A stretch of DNA of 64,000 bases from Sedimentisphaera salicampi (lineage in GTDB: Bacteria > Planctomycetota > Phycisphaerae > Sedimentisphaerales > Sedimentisphaeraceae): the NCBI RefSeq assembly GCF_002117005.1, contig NZ_CP021023.1:2776995-2840994 (forward strand), read 5' to 3'. Numbering within the stretch: position 1 is the first letter of the stretch; each line of letters opens with the position of its first letter. Positions 8,327-16,733 of the stretch are shown here, in pieces. The position numbers and the translations under genes were made by a program. The notes beneath the pieces are model-generated. The model was not told where the DNA came from. It did no database searches and worked only from the letters and a program-made list of their open reading frames with translations.

Positions 8327-8486
8327 CTTCAATCCGCCTCCTTTTTATTCTCTGCTGTCTTTGCTGAAGCTCAGCATTTGCAAAACAGAGGTTGAAATCG
8401 TATCTGTCTGGTGTTATCAGCCTGAATCGCTTTTGCCTCGCCTCCGCTGCCGCCTGAGCTCGGGGGCTCTTTTTATTCCGCCTCAT
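8316..8486 (-). CDS. Small basic hypothetical protein
   Basis: A 56-residue, arginine- and lysine-rich protein (MRRNKKSPRAQ...QRIKRRRIEDVL). The chosen ATG at 8486 overlaps the upstream regulator stop as ATGA and has a GAGGTGG ribosome site. Its end overlaps the start of the replication gene. The tight packing argues for a real, translationally coupled gene. Function not recognised; it may bind nucleic acid given its charge. Confidence 0.5.
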   Translation of the reverse strand: MRRNKKSPRAQAAAEARQKRFRLITPDRYDFNLCFANAELQQRQQRIKRRRIEDVL

Positions 8487-8905
8487 TTTCCACCTCGTGA
8501 TTTGTATTGTCTCCACCGGTCGGCTGGGATAAACCCGCCGGCCTCAATGCTTGCCTCAAACCATCTTTCCAGTTCCGCTGCCGGAAAAAGCAGTTTGCGG
8601 CCTGCCCGCAGGGGGCGAACGCCAATCCTGCCGTCTGAGAGCATTTCGTAGAATAGAGTTTTACCAACATTCAATTTGGCCCGCACTTGCCCGCTTGTGA
8701 GCATTGCTGATTCAGCTTGCTTCGGTTTCACCTCCTTTCGCTTTGCTGCCATTTCAGCGAGGCTTGCTTTAACTGCCTCCAGTTCAAATTTGTATTTGCG
8801 TCCAATCCTGAGACAAGGAATCTTCCCCGCCTCCACTTGCTCTTTGATCCAGCTGAGCGGCAAGTCCAGCTCATTTGCAATTTGGTTTATATTTTTCAGT
8901 TTCAT
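8483..8905 (-). CDS. Double AlpA/excisionase-type helix-turn-helix protein
   Basis: About 140 residues with two consecutive MerR/HTH_17-type domains. The first runs from KNINQIANELDLPLSWIKEQ to GRKYKFELEAV. The second runs from LTSGQVRAKLNVGKTLFYEM to AGRKLLFPAAELERWF. Each has the usual helix-turn-helix followed by an IGRKxxF or AGRKLLF wing. Such proteins act as excisionases or transcription regulators of integrated elements. The ATG at 8905 is preferred; a TTG at 8914 falls inside the inverted repeat at 8907-8937, which is probably its operator. It is the first gene of the replication operon. Confidence 0.75.
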   Translation of the reverse strand: MKLKNINQIANELDLPLSWIKEQVEAGKIPCLRIGRKYKFELEAVKASLAEMAAKRKEVKPKQAESAMLTSGQVRAKLNVGKTLFYEMLSDGRIGVRPLRAGRKLLFPAAELERWFEASIEAGGFIPADRWRQYKSRGGK

Positions 8906-8906
8906 A

Positions 8907-8937
8907 ATACCCAAAGTTTAACAACTGCTTTGGGTAT
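8907..8937 (-). promoter_or_regulatory. Perfect inverted repeat, probable autoregulatory operator
   Basis: ATACCCAAAG (8907-8916) and CTTTGGGTAT (8928-8937) are perfect 10-base reverse complements with an 11-base spacer, one base upstream of the regulator ATG. Position and symmetry fit repression of the replication operon by its own HTH protein. Confidence 0.6.
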
Positions 8938-9084
8938 CAAGTGGGGGTGTTAGGTGGGTTTTTTGGTGGGATGGCGGGGTTTTTTATTTTTTCAGCGGAA
9001 TTTTAATAGGGACAGTTACCCATTTATTGATGCGTGGCAGAGTGGCAAGTTGCGAGTGGCAGAGTGGCGAGTAGCTCTTTGCAA

Positions 9085-9250
9085 AATCATTAGTGAAAAA
9101 TCAGCGCTGATTAGCGGTTAGTAAATCCTTAGTGCTGCTTAGCGCTGCTTAGTGGCTTATAAATCTCAGTGCTGATTAGCGGTTAGTAAATCCTTAGTGC
9201 TGCTTAGCGCTGCTTAGTGGCTTATAAATCTCAGTGCTGATTAGCGGTTG
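9085..9250. repeat. Family B repeat, two tandem 65-bp units
   Basis: TTAGCGGTTAGTAAATCC begins at 9111 and 9176, and a third partial unit begins at 9241, an exact 65-bp period. Single units of the same family occur near 2566 and 5117. The 572-base gap 8915-9486 otherwise holds the operator above, an AGAGTGGC repeat fragment and the possible gene relic at 9338-9487. Confidence 0.75.
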
Positions 9251-9337
9251 AAAAACATCCCCCTCCGTTTCCTCCGATATCTCTCCGCTACAGGCGGACT
9301 GGCTCTGTAAAAAAATATCTCCAACATCAGAGCAGGA

Positions 9338-9487
9338 TTATGTATTGCGATGAAGCGTCCTGCCGGCATAGAGCTTTCCCTCATTTATGCGTCTGTCCTC
9401 CTCCAATGTGAATTTGATTTTTACCGAGTCTGTCAGCGTTTCTTCGCAGTTAATATATTTATGGGTAGGTGAAATGCCCAGTGCGGC
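9338..9487 (-). pseudogene. Possible C-terminal gene fragment
   Basis: Minus-strand translation without a start codon reads ...KYINCEETLTDSVKIKF, then TLEEDRRINEGKLYAGRT, and ends HRNT-stop at 9338. The charged, protein-like composition differs from the neighbouring repeats, but it follows a stop and lacks ATG, GTG or TTG. It could be a relic of a gene cut away by repeat activity. Not identified. Confidence 0.25.
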
Positions 9488-10881
9488 TATTCAAGCTGAG
9501 CCCTGAGTTTGTTTACCCTTGTAGAAACGTCTCTGTATGAATAATCCAGCTGGGCGAGTTTTCTGTAAATATTGTAGGCCTGCTGGAATCTTCGGCCGTG
9601 TTCGAGGGCTCTTGCGAGGTTGTACCTGAGCTCTTTGTAGATATCGTCATAATCGCTTGTATGCTGCTTGAGGGCCTCCTCAAATATATCAACAGCATCA
9701 GCATACCACCCCTTGTTGAAAAAGCACATACCGAGCATATTCAGCGAGGAGATTCGCAGGGAAGGCCTGTTTCGAGACTTCTGAAACAGCGGTATCGCCT
9801 CGTCGTATTTCTTTTTCTGCATAAGGCGAACGCCGAGCTCATACTTGTAGTTTGCTTCTGTGGGATAGTTTTCCACGCACCCTGTGTAGTGCTGCAGCTC
9901 TGCTTCTGAGAGCTTCTGCACCAGTTCTTTGAGCCTTGCGGTATTTTTCTCCGTTTTCCCGTGCGTTTCAATATCGCTTTTGGTGTGTCTGATTTTTGCC
10001 TTGAGGTCTCTTATTATTATCTCGCCAAGAGCACGCTGATAGGCGAAGTCTCTGGTCTCCTTGTGCCAGTTATTCAGTTTCTGGCAGACCTCCATAAATA
10101 GCTTCGGGTCTTCAAGCTGTGCGGCCTTCTTTGCATATTCGAGCCTGAGATTCTGTGAATCAGGGGTTTGTTTAAGCCTTTCTTCGAGCTGCTGAACCTC
10201 TTTTACCCTGTAGCTGTCGGTTTTGTGAACAGCATCCTTCTGCTGGAGCTCTTCCTGCTTGTCCATATCCTGAACGGCCTTGCGGTAGTCATCGCCAGTA
10301 TCATAGCGGCCTTTCTGGATTGTCTGCTTGGCCATGAGATTTTTAATCTCGTCGTCCAGATTCATATCCCCTGGCTTTGCCTGTTTGGCAAGCCTGCAGG
10401 CATAAGCTGCTTCCTCGTAATGTTCAATAGAGGAAAAAGCCTCTTTAAGCTGCATAAGCGTTGAGAATGGACGTTTCTCCTTGTTCTTCACAATATAGAG
10501 AAGCAGTTTGCTTATCCATTCCAAAACCTCATTAAAACCGCCTTTGCGAGCGGCCTTTATTATCATCTCTGCGTATCCAACGTTTTCGGGGTCTTTTGAA
10601 AAAAGATACTCAGCGTGAGTGAGCTCTTCAACAGGATCCTTAAAGCTGGTTTTAGAAAAGCGTTCTTTTATCCCGGGCTTTTTGCCCCCGTCGGCCTGCC
10701 TGAGCAGGGCGAGCTTTCTCAGAGGTTTGTGCCCTTCTTCAACTGCTTCCGGCCATCGCCTGATTCCCTCGATATAAAGCTCCACTGCATAATCGTAATT
10801 ATCTACCGATGCCACTTCCTCAGCGCGGTTAAAGAATGCTCTTGCGCTTTCAGCAGTCCTTTTATCGTTGTTTTCAACCAT
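9487..10881 (-). CDS. Tetratricopeptide-repeat protein
   Basis: A 464-residue soluble protein made mostly of TPR-like helical pairs. They are clear at the N-terminus (RAFFNRAEEVASVDNYDYAV) and in the C-terminal third (YKYELGVRLMQKKKYDEAI; LGMCFFNKGWYADAVDIF; YNLARALEHGRRFQQAY). No signal peptide or membrane segment is seen. A central charged region (about 190-330) is probably coiled coil. TPR proteins of this kind act as scaffolds. The gene is alone, divergent from glyA, so context gives no specific role. Confidence 0.75.
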   Translation of the reverse strand: MVENNDKRTAESARAFFNRAEEVASVDNYDYAVELYIEGIRRWPEAVEEGHKPLRKLALLRQADGGKKPGIKERFSKTSFKDPVEELTHAEYLFSKDPENVGYAEMIIKAARKGGFNEVLEWISKLLLYIVKNKEKRPFSTLMQLKEAFSSIEHYEEAAYACRLAKQAKPGDMNLDDEIKNLMAKQTIQKGRYDTGDDYRKAVQDMDKQEELQQKDAVHKTDSYRVKEVQQLEERLKQTPDSQNLRLEYAKKAAQLEDPKLFMEVCQKLNNWHKETRDFAYQRALGEIIIRDLKAKIRHTKSDIETHGKTEKNTARLKELVQKLSEAELQHYTGCVENYPTEANYKYELGVRLMQKKKYDEAIPLFQKSRNRPSLRISSLNMLGMCFFNKGWYADAVDIFEEALKQHTSDYDDIYKELRYNLARALEHGRRFQQAYNIYRKLAQLDYSYRDVSTRVNKLRAQLE

Positions 10882-11061
10882 AAAAACTCTTTTAATAGTA
10901 TAAATAAAGAAATTCCTGCCGGCAGATAATTAAAATTAGAAATATTCGGCCGGTTCAGGCTGATTATTTTCGGTTTCACATTATAGAGTTTTGATTATAA
11001 TGTTGTCAATAAAATACTTGCCCGAAAGCGGCGAGTTTGTTATAAGGTTCGCCCTGGCGAA

Positions 11062-11092
11062 GTTGTTCAGCGGCGAATATAATACGAACAAC
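11062..11092 (+). promoter_or_regulatory. Inverted repeat around a -10-like element upstream of glyA
   Basis: GTTGTTC (11062-11068) and GAACAAC (11086-11092) are perfect 7-base reverse complements flanking TATAAT (11078-11083). TTCGCC (11048) can also pair with GGCGAA at 11056 or 11072. It looks like an operator over a promoter, but no good -35 box is visible. Confidence 0.4.
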
Positions 11093-11155
11093 GGTAAATT
11101 ATTCCGGTTTTCACATTTTCTAATCTTAAATTAAGTTTAATGGAGAGATTTAATA

Positions 11156-12406
11156 ATGCTGAAATATTATGACCCTCAGGTCAATGAACTTATTAAACAG
11201 GAAGAAGCCAGACAGGCATCAACCATACGTCTGATTCCTTCTGAGAATTATGTATCTCAGAATGTTATGCAGGCTACAGGCAGCTGCCTGACAAACAAGT
11301 ATGCAGAAGGCTATCCAAACAAGAGGTATTATGAAGGTCAGCAGGTTACTGATCTGATTGAAGACCTTGCCAAGCAGAGAGCAGGCGATGTTTTCAGGGC
11401 TCCGCACGTAAATGTGCAGTCTTATTCGGGCTCTATAGCAAATATGGCGGCGTATCTCGCCCTTGCCGATCCGGGGGATACGATAATGGGGCTTTCCCTT
11501 CCCGACGGCGGCCATCTCACCCACGGGTGGAAGGTAAGCGCTACCGGCAAGGTGTTTAAGTCTGTTCAGTATCCTGTGAATTATGATACTGATCTGTTTG
11601 ACTACGACCAGATAGCCGAGATTGCAAAAGAAAACAAGCCTAAAATACTCATCGCAGGAACCTCCGCCTATCCGAGAAAGATAGACTTCAAGGCCTTCAG
11701 AAAGATAGCCGATGAGGTTGGTGCGTATCTTGTGTGCGATATCGCCCATATAGCAGGTCTTGTGGCGGGCGGGGCGCACGAGAGCCCGATGGAGGTTGCC
11801 GATGTTGTAACCACTACCACGCACAAATCACTAAGAGGCCCGAGAGGGGCTTTGGTTATGTGCAGGGAAGAGTTTGCAAAGGCGATCGACAAGGCTGTAT
11901 TCCCGGGTATGCAGGGCGGCCCGCATATGCACACTATCTCCGGAATCGCAGTGGCGATGAAAGAGGCAGGAACAGAATCCTTCAAGGAATACGCTCATCA
12001 GGTAGTGAAGAACGCAAAGGCTCTTGGAGAAAAACTTCAGGAATACGGTTTTAAGCTCGTAACAGGCGGAACAGACAACCATCTTCTCCTCCTTGATATG
12101 CGAAGCAAAAATATCTCGGGCAAGAAAATGGCCAAGGCTCTCGACAGGGCGGGCATTGTTACAAACTGCAATACCGTTCCAAACGACCCTGCTCCCCCGT
12201 TTAACCCCAGCGGAGTTAGAATCGGAACTCCCGCTGTTACTACCCGCGGGATGAAGGAATCCGATATGGGCGAAATTGCTGAGATGATAAATGATACCGC
12301 AGATAATCTGGAAGACCTTCAGGCAATAGACAGGATCGGCAAGAGAGTTAGATTTTTCTGCAGCCGATTCCCGCTGCCCAAATCGTTTATTCATTCAGAG
12401 GAATAA
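11156..12406 (+). CDS. glyA: Serine hydroxymethyltransferase
   Basis: A 416-residue PLP enzyme converting serine and tetrahydrofolate to glycine and 5,10-methylene-tetrahydrofolate in the cytoplasm. Family landmarks are IPSENYVS (27-34), the YAEGYPNKRYYEG substrate loop (49-61), and the PLP lysine K224 in TTTTHKSLRGPRG. The length is normal for the family. The ATG has GGAGAG upstream. A strong terminator follows at 12413-12440. It supplies one-carbon units; the next gene is a nucleotide-sanitising enzyme, but the terminator separates their transcripts at least partly. Confidence 0.96.
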   Translation: MLKYYDPQVNELIKQEEARQASTIRLIPSENYVSQNVMQATGSCLTNKYAEGYPNKRYYEGQQVTDLIEDLAKQRAGDVFRAPHVNVQSYSGSIANMAAYLALADPGDTIMGLSLPDGGHLTHGWKVSATGKVFKSVQYPVNYDTDLFDYDQIAEIAKENKPKILIAGTSAYPRKIDFKAFRKIADEVGAYLVCDIAHIAGLVAGGAHESPMEVADVVTTTTHKSLRGPRGALVMCREEFAKAIDKAVFPGMQGGPHMHTISGIAVAMKEAGTESFKEYAHQVVKNAKALGEKLQEYGFKLVTGGTDNHLLLLDMRSKNISGKKMAKALDRAGIVTNCNTVPNDPAPPFNPSGVRIGTPAVTTRGMKESDMGEIAEMINDTADNLEDLQAIDRIGKRVRFFCSRFPLPKSFIHSEE

Positions 12407-12412
12407 GAAGTT

Positions 12413-12440
12413 CAAAGCCCGTCTTCACGGGCGGGCTTTT
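12413..12440 (+). terminator. Intrinsic terminator after glyA
   Basis: AAAGCCCG and CGGGCTTT form a stem around TCTTCACGGG, followed by TTTTCG. Confidence 0.75.
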
Positions 12441-12446
12441 CGTTAT

Positions 12447-12869
12447 ATGGAGAAACAAATGCTAAGGGAACTGTTCGAAAAACAGGCCGAACTCAACAAG
12501 AGAGTCGGCTTTGATGCCGATAAGGTTCGCGAAAATATGGATCTCAAGGAAAGCGGCGAATGGCTCAATAATTACCTTGCTGCTATGTCCAGCGAGATTG
12601 AGGAGCTCAGAGACTGCACCTATTGGAAGCACTGGTGCAAAGAGGCCAGAGAGGGCAGGAGATTTGAAATCCACGACCTGCAGAACGCAAGGGTGGAAGT
12701 TACCGATATGCTGTTCTTCTGGATTAGTCTTTGCCATTGCCTTGGGCTTACAGCAGACGATGTGTACAATCTCTATCAGCAGAAGCTCGGGGTAAACCAT
12801 TCACGTCAGGATAACAACTATTCGATGTCTGAGAAGACCGAAGACGATAATAAAACAGTTAATCTTTGA
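12447..12869 (+). CDS. Dimeric dUTPase / MazG-like nucleotide pyrophosphohydrolase
   Basis: A 140-residue all-alpha NTP-pyrophosphatase. Motifs of dimeric dUTPases are visible: EIEELRDCTYWKHW (metal-binding E-x2-E, about 51-54), VEVTDMLFFW (ExxD, about 85-90) and the C-terminal KLGVNHSRQDNNYS phosphate-binding segment. It would hydrolyse dUTP, or a related NTP, to the monophosphate, keeping uracil out of DNA. dUTPase is the best fit, but other members of the fold cannot be excluded. It starts just after the glyA terminator, and its stop overlaps a possible TTG start of the next gene. Confidence 0.7.
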   Translation: MEKQMLRELFEKQAELNKRVGFDADKVRENMDLKESGEWLNNYLAAMSSEIEELRDCTYWKHWCKEAREGRRFEIHDLQNARVEVTDMLFFWISLCHCLGLTADDVYNLYQQKLGVNHSRQDNNYSMSEKTEDDNKTVNL

Positions 12870-12883
12870 ATCGGAATATCTCG

Positions 12884-13990
12884 ATGATTCAGGATAAAAG
12901 CGGCACTTCCGCCGGAAAGCTCCGTGCAGCGTTCCTTGGAACCTCAAAGCCAGGTTTGAAACTGCTGGAGATTGTAAGCCGGATGCCGGAGTTTGAGATT
13001 GCAGGGCTCGGCGGCAAGAATAAAGAGCTCGCCGAAAACACTGCGGATATGTACGGATGCCGGTATTACGACGACCCAAGACAGATGATCCTCTCCTGCG
13101 GGGCTGAACTGCTGCTTGCCGCTTCACAGCACGCACCGCACGAAGGTATTATTACCCTGGCATTCCAGAAGGGGCTTTCTGTGGTGAGAACGATGCCGCC
13201 GTTTTTCTCTCTTTCACAGGCCGCAAACATTATAAGCGATGCGCAGAAAAATAACGCCTTCTACTTCTCAACAAGCCCTTTCCGGAATTACCCGGGCTAT
13301 CGCAGGCTAATGGAGTTTTTCGAAGAAAACAAAGGCTTGAAGCAAAAGGCTTGTCTTATAGAGGCAAGGGGCTTTTTCCCAACAGGCAGCACTGAGCAGG
13401 AGACCCACTGGCTTAAAGACCCTGAACTTGCAGGCGGGGGAGTGCTTCTGCGAAATTGTTTTTCGATTATAAATATACTTGTGGAGCTTTTCACTCTCCC
13501 CGAAACGGTGTATGCCCTGAAAAGCAATATGGCGGGCGATATCGTGCAGAGGAATATGGTTACAGAAGATTGCATTTCAATGGCAGTTAAATTCAGCGAA
13601 AATCTCGGCTGCACGCTGTGCGCTGCGAGAAACGAGTTTGACCATAAAGAGCGGATTGATATCTATCTGCCGGAGATGAAAATTACTGCAGGCCCTGAGA
13701 TGTTCTGCATTACAGATTTGAAGGGAAGACAGATCGAGATGAAAAGCGAACAAGCCTCTCGAGAAAAGGCAATCGAAGAAAATTTGAGGGTGGTTTATAA
13801 ACTGCTCAAATACGCTGAAATTGATGATGCTGCTGAAAAATCAGCGGCAGTGAACACAAGAGAGAAGGGCCTTATAAACACTATGGCAGTTATAGAGGCT
13901 GCGTATTTATCCTGCAAAACTCAAACCCCTGAGATGCCCGATAAGATGATAGAGCTCAGCGGTTTTGATTATTCTATGCTGGAAACCTGA
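12884..13990 (+). CDS. Gfo/Idh/MocA-type oxidoreductase
   Basis: About 368 residues. The N-terminal Rossmann fold starts LRAAFLGTSKPGLKLLEIV, followed by the usual beta-alpha pattern (FEIAGLGGKN, AELLLAASQHAPHE, GLSVVRTMPPF). In typical members the last segment reads EKP; here it is MPP, so the catalytic lysine of the EKP motif is not evident. The C-terminal half fits a dehydrogenase/dimerisation domain. Start uncertain: a TTG at 12866 overlaps the previous stop; ATG at 12884 was chosen because the Rossmann strand follows soon after. Substrate unknown; the missing lysine may mean a non-catalytic or divergent role. Confidence 0.65.
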   Translation: MIQDKSGTSAGKLRAAFLGTSKPGLKLLEIVSRMPEFEIAGLGGKNKELAENTADMYGCRYYDDPRQMILSCGAELLLAASQHAPHEGIITLAFQKGLSVVRTMPPFFSLSQAANIISDAQKNNAFYFSTSPFRNYPGYRRLMEFFEENKGLKQKACLIEARGFFPTGSTEQETHWLKDPELAGGGVLLRNCFSIINILVELFTLPETVYALKSNMAGDIVQRNMVTEDCISMAVKFSENLGCTLCAARNEFDHKERIDIYLPEMKITAGPEMFCITDLKGRQIEMKSEQASREKAIEENLRVVYKLLKYAEIDDAAEKSAAVNTREKGLINTMAVIEAAYLSCKTQTPEMPDKMIELSGFDYSMLET

Positions 13991-14003
13991 AGAGAATTGA
14001 ATT

Positions 14004-14810
14004 ATGGCTGAGTATCATATAGAGCTTGAAAATATTTTTACCGGCCCGATGGACCTCCTTCTGTATCTTGTAAAGAAGGATGAGGTAGATATCTACGATA
14101 TCCCCATCAGAGAGGTTACAGAGCAGTATCTTCATTACGTGGAGATGCTGGAAAAACTGGATACAGACCTTGCAGGCGATTTTCTCGTTATGGCGGCAAC
14201 ACTGATGGAGATTAAATCCGCTATGCTTCTTCCTAAAACTGTTCCGGAGGAAGAGGGAGGCGAAGAGGAAGACCCGAGAAACAAGCTTGTTAAGCAGCTT
14301 TTGGAGTATAAGAGATTCAAGGATGCCGCAAATATCCTTGAAACAAGAGCCCAAGAGCATCTGGGCAAGCATAAAAGGCCTGATACATTCATAAAGCGGC
14401 TGCAGCCATCAGATGAGGAGCGTGAGCTCGATCTGGAAGAGGTGAGCGTTTGGACGCTTCTGGAAACTTTTGATTCACTGCTCAAGGCTACCGGCCGATA
14501 CAGGGACTACAGCCTTATAAAGGATGAAACCCCGATAGATGAATATGAAGTGGAAATCCTCGGAAGGCTGCAGCAGGAAGGCCCTCTCACCTTTGAACAC
14601 ATATTCGACGGGCGAACCAGCAGGCTGTCAATGGCAGGTATGTTTCTGGCTCTGCTTGAATTGATCCGTGATGCGCTGGTATGGGCGGAGCAGTCTGAGA
14701 GTACGGATATAATCTACATTCGAGCCCTCACAGACGAACCTGCCGAACAGGCGGTGAGTAATATCATCACAGGGACAGAAAATGAAGAAATCCAAGCAGC
14801 AGAGCAGTAG
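14004..14810 (+). CDS. scpA: Segregation and condensation protein A
   Basis: A 268-residue kleisin subunit of the SMC-ScpAB condensin complex, which compacts and segregates the chromosome. Hallmarks are the N-terminal FTGPMDLLLYLVKKDEVDIYDIPI (ScpA signature, about 12-35), the helical MAATLMEIKSAMLLP, the acidic linker (EEEGGEEEDP) and the C-terminal winged helix (FEHIFDGRTSRLSMAGMFLALLELI) that binds the SMC head. No scpB or smc lies in the window. It begins 13 bases after the oxidoreductase, so co-transcription is likely. Confidence 0.93.
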   Translation: MAEYHIELENIFTGPMDLLLYLVKKDEVDIYDIPIREVTEQYLHYVEMLEKLDTDLAGDFLVMAATLMEIKSAMLLPKTVPEEEGGEEEDPRNKLVKQLLEYKRFKDAANILETRAQEHLGKHKRPDTFIKRLQPSDEERELDLEEVSVWTLLETFDSLLKATGRYRDYSLIKDETPIDEYEVEILGRLQQEGPLTFEHIFDGRTSRLSMAGMFLALLELIRDALVWAEQSESTDIIYIRALTDEPAEQAVSNIITGTENEEIQAAEQ

Positions 14811-14837
14811 CTTTATCGTCAGGCGGTAATTCAAAAT

Positions 14838-15665
14838 ATGAAAATATATAACGCCTTATTTCACTTATTGACAGCACTAATTATCTCAGCTGCCCTTGCA
14901 GGATGCAGCACTGCAAATGTCAATCTCGGCAGGGAGGCAGGGTATTATGAGGGACTCAAGATAACAGACTTCTCACGAATGAAAACACCTGCTGATGTTA
15001 AGCCTGATAAGAGAAATGAATCTCAGATTAGATACAGAGTGATAACATACAGCGCACAAAAGAAGAATTTTGCAAAGCTTCGAATACCAGTGAATGAGAT
15101 TGAAGCAGGCCCTGAAACTCAAATCGATAAAAATGCCCAAAGAAACGGCCTGCTTTACAAGGCTGGAGACAGCGGGGATTTAAAGATCCTCTCAGATGCT
15201 GTAAAAGAGGCATCCGCTGATACAGAAAACAGAACGTATTTAGTGGTTTACCAGGAGGGAAGCGACGATGTTTACCTTCGTGAAGTTCACGGTCTTAGAA
15301 CGGTTATTTATGTAGATTCAAGAAATACGGCCAAGGACAGGCAGCTCTGCTCGGGAAGATACGGTATCACCCTTTCAACCATCCGGCGAGGCGGAAGCGA
15401 TATAGCTGTTCTGCTGCCGTTTTTTGATAACGGAGCAGGGCTTGCTGAATCGCTTGAGATTATCCGTCCACGCCTCAAAAACGCCGGCAAAACAAAATTC
15501 GAGAGCTGCGCTCTAAGCTGCAGGATGGAGCGGGGCAGCTTTATCCTTATGATGCCCGAAAGCCTGCCGCTTCAGGATAAAAGCGTTGCAAGAGAGCTCT
15601 TCCAGCACAGCGAAGATGAGTCCAGATTCAGTTTTTATGTTATAGCCTGCACTGCCGTATTATGA
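14838..15665 (+). CDS. Hypothetical lipoprotein
   Basis: A 275-residue protein with a type II signal peptide: hydrophobic segment, then LAGC with the lipid-bearing cysteine at position 23. The mature part is mixed alpha/beta with no recognised domain. Its stop overlaps the DUF362 gene start (ATGA at 15662-15665), so the two are translationally coupled. Probably membrane-anchored; function unknown. Confidence 0.7.
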   Translation: MKIYNALFHLLTALIISAALAGCSTANVNLGREAGYYEGLKITDFSRMKTPADVKPDKRNESQIRYRVITYSAQKKNFAKLRIPVNEIEAGPETQIDKNAQRNGLLYKAGDSGDLKILSDAVKEASADTENRTYLVVYQEGSDDVYLREVHGLRTVIYVDSRNTAKDRQLCSGRYGITLSTIRRGGSDIAVLLPFFDNGAGLAESLEIIRPRLKNAGKTKFESCALSCRMERGSFILMMPESLPLQDKSVARELFQHSEDESRFSFYVIACTAVL

Positions 15666-16603
15666 AACCAGCATCATTTCTATACTGCAAAGATTATCAG
15701 CGGGAGAGGCTCCGCGAAACAATCGCAAAGCACTTCGAACTTGCCGGCGGGCTCGACAAGCTCGTATCCCGCTCAGACAGGTTGATTCTTAAGCCGAACT
15801 TGATTGCCCCTCATCCGCCCGAAAGGCCGAGCCAGACACACCCTGCCTTCATCATCGAAACAGCAAGACTGCTGAAAGATTATGGAGCAAAGGTTACCGT
15901 GGCAGATTCTCCTGCTTGGTCTAATGCTGAGCATTGCCTTGAGGTGCTTGGAGCAGCCGGCGAGCTGAGGGAAATCGGTGCTGAGATCAAAACATTCAGC
16001 AATTCTGTTAAAACCCGCCTGCCCATTGCTGATATAGACGTTAATATCTCAAGGGAGGCTCTTGAAGCAGATGCAATTATAAACCTCCCCAAGCTCAAGG
16101 CCCATCAGCAGCTCACTGCAACAATTGCGTTCAAAAATATGTTTGGAGTTGTATGCGGGAAGCGAAAGGCCTACTGGCATTACAAGCGAGGGAAAAACCC
16201 TGAAGACTTTGCAGCCATTATCCTCGGGATATACGAGAAAACTGCCCCCGTTTTTAATCTCATAGACGGAATAGTATGTATGGAGGGCAGAGGTCCCCTC
16301 AACGGAAACGCAAGGAATCTCGGGATTACGTTAGCGGGAAGTTCTGCATTGAGCTGCGAGCTTGCCTGCGCACGACTGCTTGATTACAGCATAGAAGAAT
16401 TGCCCCTTGTAAAATATTATATCGAACAAAACCCCTCTTTTAAGGGTAAGCAGGCTTATATGATTGGCGATAACCCGGAGCTGGTTGCAGGATGTGATTT
16501 TCAGAAAGCAAGGATTATCCCAATTTCTTTTACTTTTTCTCGAATTGCAAGAAGCGCAGTTAAACAGCTGCTGATTATGCTTAAAATAAAAGCAAAAAGG
16601 TAG
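15662..16603 (+). CDS. DUF362 domain protein
   Basis: A 313-residue DUF362 protein. The family pattern is clear: LILKPNLIAPHPPE near 41-54 (KPN motif), THPAFIIETARLLKDYGA, DSPAW, AIINLPKLKAHQQLTATIAFKNMFGVV, and NLIDGIVCMEGRGPLNG. Related proteins often carry 4Fe-4S ferredoxin domains, but none is seen here. The role of DUF362 is not established. It overlaps the lipoprotein gene by four bases. Confidence 0.85.
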   Translation: MKPASFLYCKDYQRERLRETIAKHFELAGGLDKLVSRSDRLILKPNLIAPHPPERPSQTHPAFIIETARLLKDYGAKVTVADSPAWSNAEHCLEVLGAAGELREIGAEIKTFSNSVKTRLPIADIDVNISREALEADAIINLPKLKAHQQLTATIAFKNMFGVVCGKRKAYWHYKRGKNPEDFAAIILGIYEKTAPVFNLIDGIVCMEGRGPLNGNARNLGITLAGSSALSCELACARLLDYSIEELPLVKYYIEQNPSFKGKQAYMIGDNPELVAGCDFQKARIIPISFTFSRIARSAVKQLLIMLKIKAKR

Positions 16604-16733
16604 ATTATACTTGATAGATTTTTTTAAGTTTTTAACATAATCTTTTTATTGCCTCTTAAGGAAATTTTAGGTAATTAGTACAACATTGTCAGTGCAGCAA
16701 ATGCATTAAATAACAATTAATATCGGGGTAAAT

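Larger units (their letters stand above)
5545..8940 (-). mobile_element. Putative remnant of an integrated plasmid- or phage-like element at tRNA-Arg
   Basis: Four reverse-strand genes with overlapping ends run toward the tRNA 3' end: double-HTH regulator, small basic protein, winged-helix replication protein, primase-helicase, followed by a short frame reading antisense through the tRNA. This is the replication block of a satellite or integrative element. No complete integrase, structural gene or second att copy is visible, so the element is probably decayed or was defined elsewhere. Its outer boundary near 8,940 is a guess. Confidence 0.45.

Noticed and set aside
9111-9250. CRISPR or iteron origin in the 65-bp family B units
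   Set aside because: The same unit occurs singly at two other intergenic sites, so it is a dispersed repeat with a local duplication.
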